From an uncultured Candidatus Saccharibacteria bacterium (lineage in GTDB: Bacteria > Patescibacteriota > Saccharimonadia > Saccharimonadales > Saccharimonadaceae): 5,880 bases of DNA. Positions 1 to 5,093 of this stretch are shown here, piece after piece (position 1 is the first letter of the stretch; every line of letters starts with the position of its first letter). A program made the translations under genes and the position numbers. The DNA lies in assembly GCA_948663575.1 (NCBI GenBank), contig CAPNAV010000040.1:1-5880 (forward strand), read 5' to 3'. Below the pieces are notes generated by a model. It was not told where the DNA came from. It worked only from the letters and a program-made list of their open reading frames with translations, and did not search any database.

Positions 1-66
1 ACACTGAACGGCGTACGCGTCTTTTCCCTCCGCTGCCTAGTCTCTACTAATAATAGATAATGATAA
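1..66 (+). CDS. 3' end of a cassette ORF (copy 1, cut by window edge)
   Basis: Reading from base 1 gives 19 codons ending SLRCLVSTNNR, followed by TAA TGA TAA in frame. This is the same C-terminus as the five complete cassettes in the window, with one change: the final Gly codon GGA is AGA (Arg). The rest lies outside the window, so it cannot be said whether this copy has a start codon or is the expressed member of the family. It is followed 14 bp later by cassette copy 2 in the same orientation, so the two form a tandem pair. Confidence 0.7.
26..66 (+). repeat. cassette 3' box, copy 1
   Basis: This 41-bp box starts CCCTCCGCTGCCTAG and ends in the triple stop TAATGATAA. It differs from the majority sequence at one base (GGA to AGA in the last sense codon). 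The majority sequence is shared exactly by copies 2, 5 and 6. Confidence 0.85.
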
Positions 67-75
67 AATCTTACG

Positions 76-92
76 GTAATTTGGTGAGCGAT
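76..92 (+). repeat. cassette 5' box, copy 2
   Basis: The sequence GTAATTTGGTGAGCGAT marks the left edge of the cassette and encodes N-L-V-S-D. The same 17 bp occur at copies 5 and 6. Copies 3 and 4 keep only the TGGTGAGCGAT part. Confidence 0.75.
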
Positions 93-398
93 AAAACCTT
101 CAATGGCTACGACGCCTGGCAAGATAGCGAAGGTGCTACATTACCCAGCAATCAAAATGCAACTTACAATGCAGGGCTTTCGCCATTATTCACTGGACGA
201 TACGGTAGATGGCCCATTGATGACACAGATGCCACCGATAGACGCGGCTGGAGTGCATATTTACATTCAAACACCGCTAGGGATGAAAACAGGGCATATT
301 TTCTCGCACTCAACGATACTGTAGTTTACCCATTACAAAGAGGGTATGCTCATCGCAATAATCCCCTCCGCTGCCTAGTCTCTACTAATAATGGATAA
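81..398 (+). CDS. cassette copy 2: start-less, FISUMP-like C-terminal domain fragment
   Basis: An open frame of 105 codons runs from the 5' box (LVSD) to PLRCLVSTNNG and TAA, with two further in-frame stops to 404. It carries the family blocks GATLPSNQNATYNAGLSPLFTGRYGR near residues 20-45 and a GWSAYLHSNTA..NRAYF region before the conserved Cys. The layout resembles the C-terminal domain of Fibrobacter major paralogous (FISUMP) surface proteins, which typically end in GFSVRCV; this is a family resemblance, not a proven homology. There is no signal peptide, membrane segment or Shine-Dalgarno site. The only upstream in-frame ATG (60-62) lies inside the TAATGA stop cluster of copy 1. It is read here as a silent, promoterless donor cassette; a short hypothetical gene coupled to copy 1 is the alternative. 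Confidence 0.6.
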   Translation: MVSDKTFNGYDAWQDSEGATLPSNQNATYNAGLSPLFTGRYGRWPIDDTDATDRRGWSAYLHSNTARDENRAYFLALNDTVVYPLQRGYAHRNNPLRCLVSTNNG

Positions 399-404
399 TG
401 ATAA
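364..404 (+). repeat. cassette 3' box, copy 2
   Basis: This 41-bp box has the majority sequence, base-for-base identical to copies 5 and 6. It spans the last 11 codons and three in-frame stops, so identity continues past the coding end. Confidence 0.9.
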
Positions 405-544
405 AGAGGTAGGTAAAAACGAGCCATTTCTCAGCCGATAATGCTTTTCAGCGTGAACGAAAACGAAGAATACAGAAGCTTTTGCGCTACCATCTTTAAA
501 CGTATTTTATACATATCACCCCTGTAAAACTAAGCCGCCTATGC
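405..544. other. intergenic stretch, no gene seen
   Basis: No supported coding region or RNA gene was found between cassette copy 2 and the promoter at 545. No convincing tRNA, hairpin terminator or cassette remnant was seen. Confidence 0.5.
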
Positions 545-573
545 TTGCCAATCACCCAGAGGTTTGATATTAT
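545..573 (+). promoter_or_regulatory. sigma70-type promoter of the small gene
   Basis: A -35 box TTGCCA (545-550) and a -10 box TATTAT (568-573) are separated by exactly 17 bp. Transcription should start near 580, giving a leader of about 69 nt before the ATG at 649. It is the best-matching promoter in the window. Confidence 0.65.
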
Positions 574-580
574 GGAATAA

Positions 581-627
581 GTTGTTAGGGATGAGGTCGA
601 TTAGCTTTTATTGCTATCCCACGCGAC
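581..627 (+). promoter_or_regulatory. 5' leader hairpin of the small transcript
   Basis: Right at the predicted 5' end, GTTG (581-584) can pair with CGAC (624-627) and GGGAT (588-592) with ATCCC (616-620). An inner TAGC/GCTA hairpin (602-605/613-616) competes for one base. It may stabilise the RNA or regulate translation. No known riboswitch class was recognised. Confidence 0.35.
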
Positions 628-648
628 ACAGTTTAAACAGGAGAATTA

Positions 649-744
649 ATGCGTAGTAAACCAAAGCACCCCAACGCTCGTCGGGAAAGAATTTTTCCGC
701 CTGCGCCATGGCAGGACTTTATCGAAATCGAACCAAAGTTTTAG
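649..744 (+). CDS. 31-residue basic, proline-rich small protein
   Basis: ATG is preceded by AGGAG (639-643) with a 5-nt spacer, the best ribosome binding site in this part of the window. The ORF lies between a consensus-like promoter (545-573) and an intrinsic terminator (790-822), so a full monocistronic unit is visible. The product has 7 Lys/Arg, one His and 6 Pro in 31 residues, with a basic N-terminal half and an aromatic/acidic C-terminal half (PAPWQDFIEIEPKF). There is no signal peptide or membrane segment. It ends TAG TGA TAA, three in-frame stops in a row, echoing the TAA TGA TAA of the cassettes. I do not recognise the family. Alternatives are a leader peptide or a small RNA carrying a chance ORF. 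Confidence 0.55.
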   Translation: MRSKPKHPNARRERIFPPAPWQDFIEIEPKF

Positions 745-789
745 TGATAATTCTTGATAGATTTCGAAAAACAAGTTTTATACGCGTAT

Positions 790-822
790 GCCCCATTTGC
801 AACTCTGCATTTGGGGCTTTTT
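790..822 (+). terminator. intrinsic terminator of the small gene
   Basis: GCCCCA (790-795) pairs with TGGGGC (812-817). A TT/TT internal loop and a second TGC/GCA stem enclose AACTCT. A run of five T follows directly (818-822). It ends the small transcript about 45 nt after its stop codons. Confidence 0.75.
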
Positions 823-1082
823 GATTTTCATAAAAACTCCGAATACTCAGGATAAACAATCGAGATTCCATGCTAATTCGCATTTCCACGCAGAGTACTT
901 AAGAATTGACTCGAAAACATTTCTAGCTCAACATTAATCATGGTAAAAAGAGTTACAGCTTTTCCATACTCTTATATAAAAACCAACATTCAAGAAGGTA
1001 GTAAGTTTTTGTCCATATTTCTCGTCTCATCTACGTTGTATGCAGATAAAGACTCTGTCAATTCAAATGACAAAGTGAAGCT
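823..1082. other. intergenic stretch, no supported gene
   Basis: An ATG-initiated frame opens at 940 but has no Shine-Dalgarno site, and its last third is simply the antisense of the 3' box of cassette copy 3, so it is not called. A TTGACT hexamer at 906-911 has no good -10 at the right distance. Nothing else was recognised. Confidence 0.5.
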
Positions 1083-1123
1083 TTATCATTATTCATTATT
1101 AGTAGAGACTAGGCAGCGGAGGG
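1083..1123 (-). repeat. cassette 3' box, copy 3
   Basis: This 41-bp box differs from the majority sequence at one base (last sense codon GGA to GAA, Gly to Glu). The triple stop TAA TGA TAA is intact, and the four following bases (AGCT) also match copy 6. Confidence 0.88.
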
Positions 1124-1409
1124 GATAACCTCGGATCCGTGATTCGTTTGAGGATGGGCGCGTATTGTCAGTGCCTATATAGAAGCGGTAGGCAACGTTA
1201 AGGCTTTTGGAGGCTTGACTGAAAAGATTACTGGCACTTCCGCGAAGAGTTAAAACGAATATCCATGCGTTATCAATCCAGCTTAACATATTGCCGCTGC
1301 GGCTAATGAATAGCGGTGAAAGCCAAATGTTATGAGTTGCGCTAGTGTTATTTGGGAGGGTGATACCGCCGTTAGTATATTCGTCGTTTTTATCATCATC
1401 GCTCACCAA
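1089..1409 (-). CDS. cassette copy 3: start-less, FISUMP-like C-terminal domain fragment
   Basis: There are 106 codons from LVSDDD to YPLRCLVSTNNE, then TAA (two more stops follow). The family blocks are GITLPNNTSATHNIWLSPLFISRSGN and a variable centre rich in Ser, Asn and aromatic residues before the conserved Cys. The frame stays open upstream to 1559, with an in-frame ATG at 1433-1431, but the added residues do not match the other copies and lack a ribosome binding site, so the conserved box is taken as the edge. A small hairpin with a T-rich tail lies immediately upstream on the same strand. The cassette stands head-to-head with copy 4. It is read as a silent donor; a decayed gene fragment is the alternative, though no stop or frameshift is seen. 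Confidence 0.6.
   Translation of the reverse strand: MVSDDDKNDEYTNGGITLPNNTSATHNIWLSPLFISRSGNMLSWIDNAWIFVLTLRGSASNLFSQASKSLNVAYRFYIGTDNTRPSSNESRIRGYPLRCLVSTNNE
1399..1409 (-). repeat. cassette 5' box, copy 3
   Basis: TTGGTGAGCGA, preceded by TTT on this strand, encodes L-V-S-D. The GTAA extension of copies 2, 5 and 6 is absent. Confidence 0.7.
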
Positions 1410-1430
1410 AAAGAAGGTCGAAATGCGACC
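1408..1430 (-). terminator. weak terminator-like hairpin just upstream of cassette 3
   Basis: On the minus strand GGTCG-CATTT-CGACC is followed by TTCTTTTT, and the T run merges into the 5' box. The 5-bp stem is short, so termination is likely weak, but it would limit read-through into the cassette. Confidence 0.35.
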
Positions 1431-1565
1431 CATAATGCCGGCTATCGCCCATATTCGCAACTCACAGTGGAGATATCGACAACTACTATTAAACAATTCT
1501 AAAACGCAGCTTAGCTGGCTTTTTATGGAGTGCCAGTCCAGCCTCAGAGTTGCAGACACACTATG
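1431..1565. other. spacer between head-to-head cassettes 3 and 4
   Basis: About 135 bp hold no supported gene. A 4-bp hairpin (CAGC-TTA-GCTG, 1507-1517) followed by GC and five T lies upstream of cassette 4, too weak to call a terminator with confidence. The flanks of the two cassettes show no obvious similarity here. Confidence 0.4.
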
Positions 1566-1883
1566 CTGGTGAGCGATGATATTGATAATTCAGACATAGT
1601 ACATGCAAATGAAGGTATAACCCTGCCAAATAGTAAAACTGCCACTCATGACGCTGGTTTATCTTCGCTATTTTTTGCAAGATCTGGCAGAGTTCAGCAT
1701 GATGATTTTGAATATATCATCAATCGTGGCAGGAATGCGTATTTTTGGTCGAGAACCTCACGCACTATAAATGGAGCATATCGTATGGGACTTAATACTT
1801 CGATATTAGATCCGTCTTATACCAATAACGGTGCTTTTGGTTATCCCCTCCGTTGCCTAGTCTTTACTAATAATGGACAATGA
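1566..1883 (+). CDS. cassette copy 4: FISUMP-like C-terminal domain fragment with a lost first stop
   Basis: It runs from LVSDDI to YPLRCLVFTNNGQ and ends at TGA. The first of the three conserved stops is mutated (TAA to CAA, Gln), so the second one terminates, one residue later than in the other copies. The family blocks are EGITLPNSKTATHDAGLSSLFFARSGR and GRNAYFWSRTS..INGAYRMGLN...DPSYTNNGAFGYPLRC, the copy closest to a classical FISUMP C-terminus. An ATG sits directly before the 5' box (1563-1565) but without a ribosome binding site. The cassette lies tail-to-tail with the S66 peptidase gene, 18 bp apart, with no terminator between them, so that gene's transcript may run antisense through it. 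Confidence 0.6.
   Translation: MVSDDIDNSDIVHANEGITLPNSKTATHDAGLSSLFFARSGRVQHDDFEYIINRGRNAYFWSRTSRTINGAYRMGLNTSILDPSYTNNGAFGYPLRCLVFTNNGQ
1567..1577 (+). repeat. cassette 5' box, copy 4
   Basis: TGGTGAGCGAT is preceded by C rather than T, making Leu CTG instead of TTG, and the GTAATT extension is absent. With its altered 3' box, this is the most diverged copy at both edges. Confidence 0.7.
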
Positions 1884-1886
1884 TAA
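1846..1886 (+). repeat. cassette 3' box, copy 4 (most diverged)
   Basis: There are three differences from the majority over 41 bp: CGC to CGT (silent), TCT to TTT (Ser to Phe), and the first stop TAA to CAA. TGA TAA remain. Confidence 0.88.
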
Positions 1887-1904
1887 AGCGTATAGGTGAT
1901 ATGT

Positions 1905-2972
1905 CTATCTCTCGATTGATACTTTTTGTTGGTCAAAATTCACCGTCGCCTTTGCACCGTATGGCAAAATACATCTCGGCACTGCATGCCCAAAGTTGAG
2001 ATTATATAACACGGGCGTATCCAAATCATCAAAAATCTCGCGCCAAACGTCCTTATATTCATCGTAAAAAACCTCATCGATTGGCTTTCCTACGATGATA
2101 CCCTGCACTTTTGCCAGTATACCACGCTCCTTTAATGCCATAAGCATCTTTTTTAGTTTTTCCGGGCTAGGCTTTTCTTCTGAGGTTTCGAGAAATAATA
2201 TTTTTTTGCTCCATTCGTCATCATCCGGCCAAATTTTATAAGTTTTGTAGACGCTCGGCGTATCTTTATACTTTTCTCCAGCCAGAGCATTGTAAAAACT
2301 CTCAATGCAGCCACCATATAGCTCGCCGCTTCGCATGCCACTCCCGTTCAGCGTCTCAACCCCATGCTTTTCATCATGTGCAGTTCTTGGCACGCCAATC
2401 TGGCTTCTATCATAACTTTTACGATCCTCATACCAAACCGGACTCGACTTGATTTCAAAGCTCTCATCATTAAACAATTTATCAAAATATTCCGCCGTGT
2501 ATGGCAGCATTTCATCATCCAGCTCGGCTACATCGGCCAAGAAGCATGGTCCATAATAAGTTGTCAATCCCAACTTATTGAGCATCAAATGATTATTTGT
2601 CGTATCAGAAAACCCCACGAAAATTTTCGGATGTTTCCGTACAGCCTCCTTAAATACCTCGTCACGCATCAAATAGGGAATCGTCCGATAAGTGTCATCG
2701 CCACCAATTGCTGTTATAATTCCTTTAATCTCGTCATCCATAAAGGCCTGCTTAAGATCACCCGCTCTCGCTTCTGGGTGATTTTTGATATATTCAATTC
2801 CTTTTAATGCACTCGGCATTACAACTGGCACTAATCCCAGCTTTTTTAGTCTCTCCAGGCCAATTTCAAGCTCATGCTTGCAAAAATCTTCCCCTAGAGC
2901 CCCACTCGACAGGCTCACGATCGCAATCTTGTCGCCCCGTTTTAGCGGCTTTGGAAACTTTAGGCTGCTCAC
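1905..2972 (-). CDS. S66 family peptidase (LD-carboxypeptidase / MccF-like)
   Basis: The 355-residue product has the S66 layout: nucleophile Ser122 in GFSDTT, a preceding GGDDTYRTIPYL block (residues 90-101), Glu262 in ILFLETSEE and His329 in NFGHAVP. That is a full Ser-Glu-His triad with spacing like MccF. Family members cleave the terminal D-residue from L,D-linked murein tetrapeptides (LdcA) or hydrolyse peptide-nucleotide antibiotics (MccF). The length and the GGDDTYR motif favour the MccF-like clade over the shorter LdcA, so the substrate is open. No signal peptide is seen, so it should be cytoplasmic. The start is GTG, overlapping the TGA of the upstream DsbA-like gene as GTGA, with only a weak GGA upstream, so translational coupling is likely. 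The stop is TAG; no terminator follows. Confidence 0.88.
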   Translation of the reverse strand: MSSLKFPKPLKRGDKIAIVSLSSGALGEDFCKHELEIGLERLKKLGLVPVVMPSALKGIEYIKNHPEARAGDLKQAFMDDEIKGIITAIGGDDTYRTIPYLMRDEVFKEAVRKHPKIFVGFSDTTNNHLMLNKLGLTTYYGPCFLADVAELDDEMLPYTAEYFDKLFNDESFEIKSSPVWYEDRKSYDRSQIGVPRTAHDEKHGVETLNGSGMRSGELYGGCIESFYNALAGEKYKDTPSVYKTYKIWPDDDEWSKKILFLETSEEKPSPEKLKKMLMALKERGILAKVQGIIVGKPIDEVFYDEYKDVWREIFDDLDTPVLYNLNFGHAVPRCILPYGAKATVNFDQQKVSIER

Positions 2973-3670
2973 TTTTCAATTCCTTTTTTCTCCAACTCCT
3001 CATCAATTTTTGCACGGATATTTTTCAAAAACTCATCACGCGTGATACCTCTCTGAGTAATCAGCTCGCCATTCAACGTAATATATGGCGTCCATTCAAC
3101 TCCTGCCGCGTCCGCTAGCTTACCATCAAAATTAATCTTTTTGGTTACCTCAACGCTCTGCATGTCTTTGCGAAACTTTTCAAGATCGCCCTTACCATCA
3201 GAGACCTGCATAAAATACTCCTCAAATTGCGGCTGTCTTTGCTCGGCTGTAGAATAGAACCAGTCATCTTGGTTTGCATACATAAGATCCTTAAATTCTT
3301 TCCAATATCCCTGGTTATAGGCCGCCAAAGCCGCCGACGCCGCCGCAACGCCATTCGTATGATATGACATAATCATCGTTCGAAATACAATCGCAACTTT
3401 GCCGTCATATTCTTCGATAATTTCGTTCAAATATGGATTCAACGGCGCACAAGCATCACACTGATAGTCGCCATATTCCACTAAAATCACCGGCGCATTC
3501 GGATCTCCGTCTATCATTTCCGGGAAATTGCCACTTTCACTACTCGGCTCAATAATTTGTGCTAAATCCACATCAAGCGTTCCTGAATTTTTCTGCCAAA
3601 TACTCACTCCAATTAGGCCGCCAAAAATCAAGATCAAAACGCCAACAATTATCAATGTCTTTTTATCCAT
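2969..3670 (-). CDS. membrane-anchored DsbA-like thiol:disulfide oxidoreductase
   Basis: This is a thioredoxin-fold protein of the DSBA type. Numbered from the ATG at 3670, it has 233 residues: one N-terminal membrane segment (about 4-25), a linker, then the catalytic domain with VEYGDYQCDAC (Cys71 and Cys74, a CDAC active site) and the cis-proline loop WTPY (Thr194-Pro195). It should face outside the membrane and form or rearrange disulfides in exported proteins; a DsbB or VKOR partner is not in the window. A GTG six bases upstream would add two residues, but it overlaps the GGAGG ribosome binding site (3680-3676), whose spacing of 5 nt fits the ATG. It is the first gene of a two-gene unit with the S66 peptidase (4-bp overlap). 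The cassettes each carry a conserved single Cys, so surface-protein folding is a possible but unproven link. Confidence 0.9.
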   Translation of the reverse strand: MDKKTLIIVGVLILIFGGLIGVSIWQKNSGTLDVDLAQIIEPSSESGNFPEMIDGDPNAPVILVEYGDYQCDACAPLNPYLNEIIEEYDGKVAIVFRTMIMSYHTNGVAAASAALAAYNQGYWKEFKDLMYANQDDWFYSTAEQRQPQFEEYFMQVSDGKGDLEKFRKDMQSVEVTKKINFDGKLADAAGVEWTPYITLNGELITQRGITRDEFLKNIRAKIDEELEKKGIEK

Positions 3671-3675
3671 TTTCA

Positions 3676-3680
3676 CCTCC
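3676..3680 (-). promoter_or_regulatory. ribosome binding site deciding the DsbA-like start
   Basis: GGAGG lies 5 nt before the ATG at 3670-3668 and would overlap the alternative GTG start at 3676-3674, which is why the ATG was chosen. Confidence 0.75.
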
Positions 3681-3712
3681 GTTCGGAATTGAACGCTATT
3701 TATAATATCCTA

Positions 3713-3728
3713 TGCTATAATTATATCA
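3713..3728. promoter_or_regulatory. overlapping divergent extended -10 promoters
   Basis: The plus strand reads TGCTATAAT (3713-3721) and the minus strand reads TGATATAAT (3728-3720). Both are extended -10 elements, and their TATAAT boxes overlap by 2 bp around the perfect palindrome TATAATTATA (3716-3725). Expected starts are near 3728 (+, CBS gene) and near 3713 (-, DsbA/S66 pair). Neither side has a good -35, which extended -10 promoters tolerate. Confidence 0.55.
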
Positions 3729-3729
3729 T

Positions 3730-4620
3730 ATGAAGGAGGCAAACAAACAATCTTTTCTTGATCGAGTTAAAGGCATACTCCGCGTCATTCGTCAGGGAAT
3801 TGCTTTTCTAGGTCGGCGAATCAAGGCTGCCTTTCGCCGCCTTAGAGCCTTTCTTCGTCGTAAACGTAAGAATTTCATGCGAAAATTCACTGAATGGATT
3901 GATCCCAAGCTCGAATCTTATCGTCCTAAACCATCCGCTAATTCATCCTCGGTCGAGATTGAATCATCCGGTCCAAAATATAAGCTTCCACGTCATGCGT
4001 CGGCTGATTCCGCCTCTGATCATGATAATCCTCCCCAAGCCGAAATTGTCAAAAGGTCCAGTTCTAGTCTAGCTGATACCCCTACTACTCGCGCTGATCT
4101 TTTGGCCATTATTCAGAGTGCGCCGCTAGGCATTTTTACTCGCCACGAGCGCAATCTCATGTCCACCGTCCTTAACCTGCCCAATATCAAGGCATCAGAA
4201 ATCATGCTACCGGCATCTAAAATCGTTTATGTTAAGTCCGACGAAGTTATGGGACCTTTGACACTCGATCGACTCTATCGTTCAGGTTTCGCGCATTTTC
4301 CCGTCATTAACCAGAAAGACGAAATTATTGGCACTATTCATACTACTCATCTCAACAATCTAGATATTCGTGATTCTAGCCGCGCCGAAGAAATCCTTGA
4401 TCCCGGCATTTATTATATCCGCGAAGATTATACGCTTGAACAGACAATGGATGCTTTTTTACGCACAAATTGCTACTTTTTCTTAGTGGTAGATAAATAT
4501 GGCCGCATCACAGGGATTTTGAACTTCACCGATTTTTGTAAGTTTCTCTTTGGCCGTGATGTTAATACGGATTTTGAACGCGACAATGATCGTCTCGCTG
4601 TCGCCAATCGCCCGCTATAA
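3730..4620 (+). CDS. soluble CorC-like CBS-pair protein with a basic N-terminal region
   Basis: The 296-residue product divides into three parts. Residues 1-60 are strongly basic (20 Lys/Arg), in amphipathic-looking repeats such as RRIKAAFRRLRAFLRRKRK. Residues 60-120 are a low-complexity Ser/Pro linker. From about 135 there is a tandem CBS pair in the style of CorC/CNNM proteins: ERNLMSTVLNLPNIKASEIMLPASKIVYV, a first CBS to about 213 (SGFAHFPVI..DEIIGTIHTTHL) and a second at about 222-275 (FFLVVDKYGRITGILNFTDF). CBS pairs bind adenine nucleotides and regulate attached domains. The usual DUF21 membrane domain and C-terminal CorC/HlyC domain are absent, so a transport role is doubtful; the basic region may bind nucleic acid or membrane. 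The ATG is at the predicted transcription start, implying a leaderless mRNA; AAGGAGG occurs just inside the ORF (3733-3739) with no useful start after it. Confidence 0.85.
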   Translation: MKEANKQSFLDRVKGILRVIRQGIAFLGRRIKAAFRRLRAFLRRKRKNFMRKFTEWIDPKLESYRPKPSANSSSVEIESSGPKYKLPRHASADSASDHDNPPQAEIVKRSSSSLADTPTTRADLLAIIQSAPLGIFTRHERNLMSTVLNLPNIKASEIMLPASKIVYVKSDEVMGPLTLDRLYRSGFAHFPVINQKDEIIGTIHTTHLNNLDIRDSSRAEEILDPGIYYIREDYTLEQTMDAFLRTNCYFFLVVDKYGRITGILNFTDFCKFLFGRDVNTDFERDNDRLAVANRPL

Positions 4621-4634
4621 AACGTCACTCAATA

Positions 4635-4675
4635 TTATCATTATCCATTATTAGTAGAGACTAGGCAGCGGAGGG
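4635..4675 (-). repeat. cassette 3' box, copy 5
   Basis: The majority 41-bp sequence is identical to copies 2 and 6, but here the bases after TAATGATAA diverge at once (TATTGAG in place of AAG). This puts the outer edge of the conserved unit at the third stop codon. Confidence 0.9.
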
Positions 4676-4949
4676 ATTGAGAGTAAGTACGTAGATTGTA
4701 CATTGATGGAGCTATTATCGCAGTACTATGGCCTGCATAATGCGCATAATTAGCATTCTTTACAGTATTTGATATGAAGCTTACTACACTACCGCTATCT
4801 GTTATGTTTTGTTCTGCTGGTCTTTTGTGTCCGCCTCGACTTAAAAATAGCGGCGATAACCCAGCATTATGAGTAGCGCTTTTGCTACTTGGCAATGTAG
4901 CTCCTTTATTTGTATAACCACTATCTGTGATTATATCATCGCTCACCAA
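4641..4949 (-). CDS. cassette copy 5: start-less, FISUMP-like C-terminal domain fragment
   Basis: There are 102 codons from LVSDDI to QSLRCLVSTNNG and TAA. The blocks are GATLPSSKSATHNAGLSPLFLSRGG, then a centre that departs from the usual YWSST pattern (VVSFISNTVKNANYAHYAG). An in-frame TAA (4964-4962) lies four codons upstream of the 5' box, with no ATG between, and a terminator points into it from upstream. This is the clearest case of a cassette that cannot be expressed in place, unless from TTG/GTG without a ribosome binding site. It is tail-to-tail with the CBS gene, whose stop is about 14 bp away with no terminator, so antisense read-through is likely. Confidence 0.6.
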   Translation of the reverse strand: MVSDDIITDSGYTNKGATLPSSKSATHNAGLSPLFLSRGGHKRPAEQNITDSGSVVSFISNTVKNANYAHYAGHSTAIIAPSMYNLRTYSQSLRCLVSTNNG

Positions 4950-4954
4950 ATTAC
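4938..4954 (-). repeat. cassette 5' box, copy 5
   Basis: GTAATTTGGTGAGCGAT is identical over 17 bp to copies 2 and 6. Confidence 0.75.
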
Positions 4955-4963
4955 TAAAAGATT

Positions 4964-5001
4964 AAATAAAAAAGCCTACTGTTTTTAAATGATGTAGGTT
5001 T
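4964..5001 (-). terminator. intrinsic terminator facing cassette 5
   Basis: On the minus strand AAACCTAC (5001-4994) pairs with GTAGGCTT (4979-4972), with one A/C mismatch, around a 14-nt A/T-rich loop. A T-rich tail follows (TTTTTTATTT). It ends about 10 nt before the 5' box of copy 5 and would block transcription coming from the right. Confidence 0.6.
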
Positions 5002-5093
5002 ATTCGTGTCCGAAACCTCGGAAAATTTAGACTCTTTCTAACAGTAAAATTCCTAAAAAAGGCAAGAAGAACGACCAAACTCCGTGTTCGGGT

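Noticed and set aside
364..404. Integron attC-like site at the cassette ends
   Set aside because: The 41-bp box has no GTTRRRY core and no long imperfect hairpin, and cassettes occur in both orientations dispersed among genes.
940..1128. Plus-strand frame of 62 codons
   Set aside because: No ribosome binding site or good promoter, and its end is the antisense of the cassette 3 3' box.
1507..1524. Terminator before cassette 4
   Set aside because: The stem is only 4 bp, too weak to call despite the following T run.
2153..3118. Several frames opposite or offset to the S66 peptidase and DsbA-like genes
   Set aside because: They overlap well-supported coding regions and have no family features of their own.
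4628..4681. CTCAAT/ATTGAG inverted repeat flanking the cassette 5 3' box
   Set aside because: Only 6 bp, and not present around the other copies; chance is a sufficient explanation.
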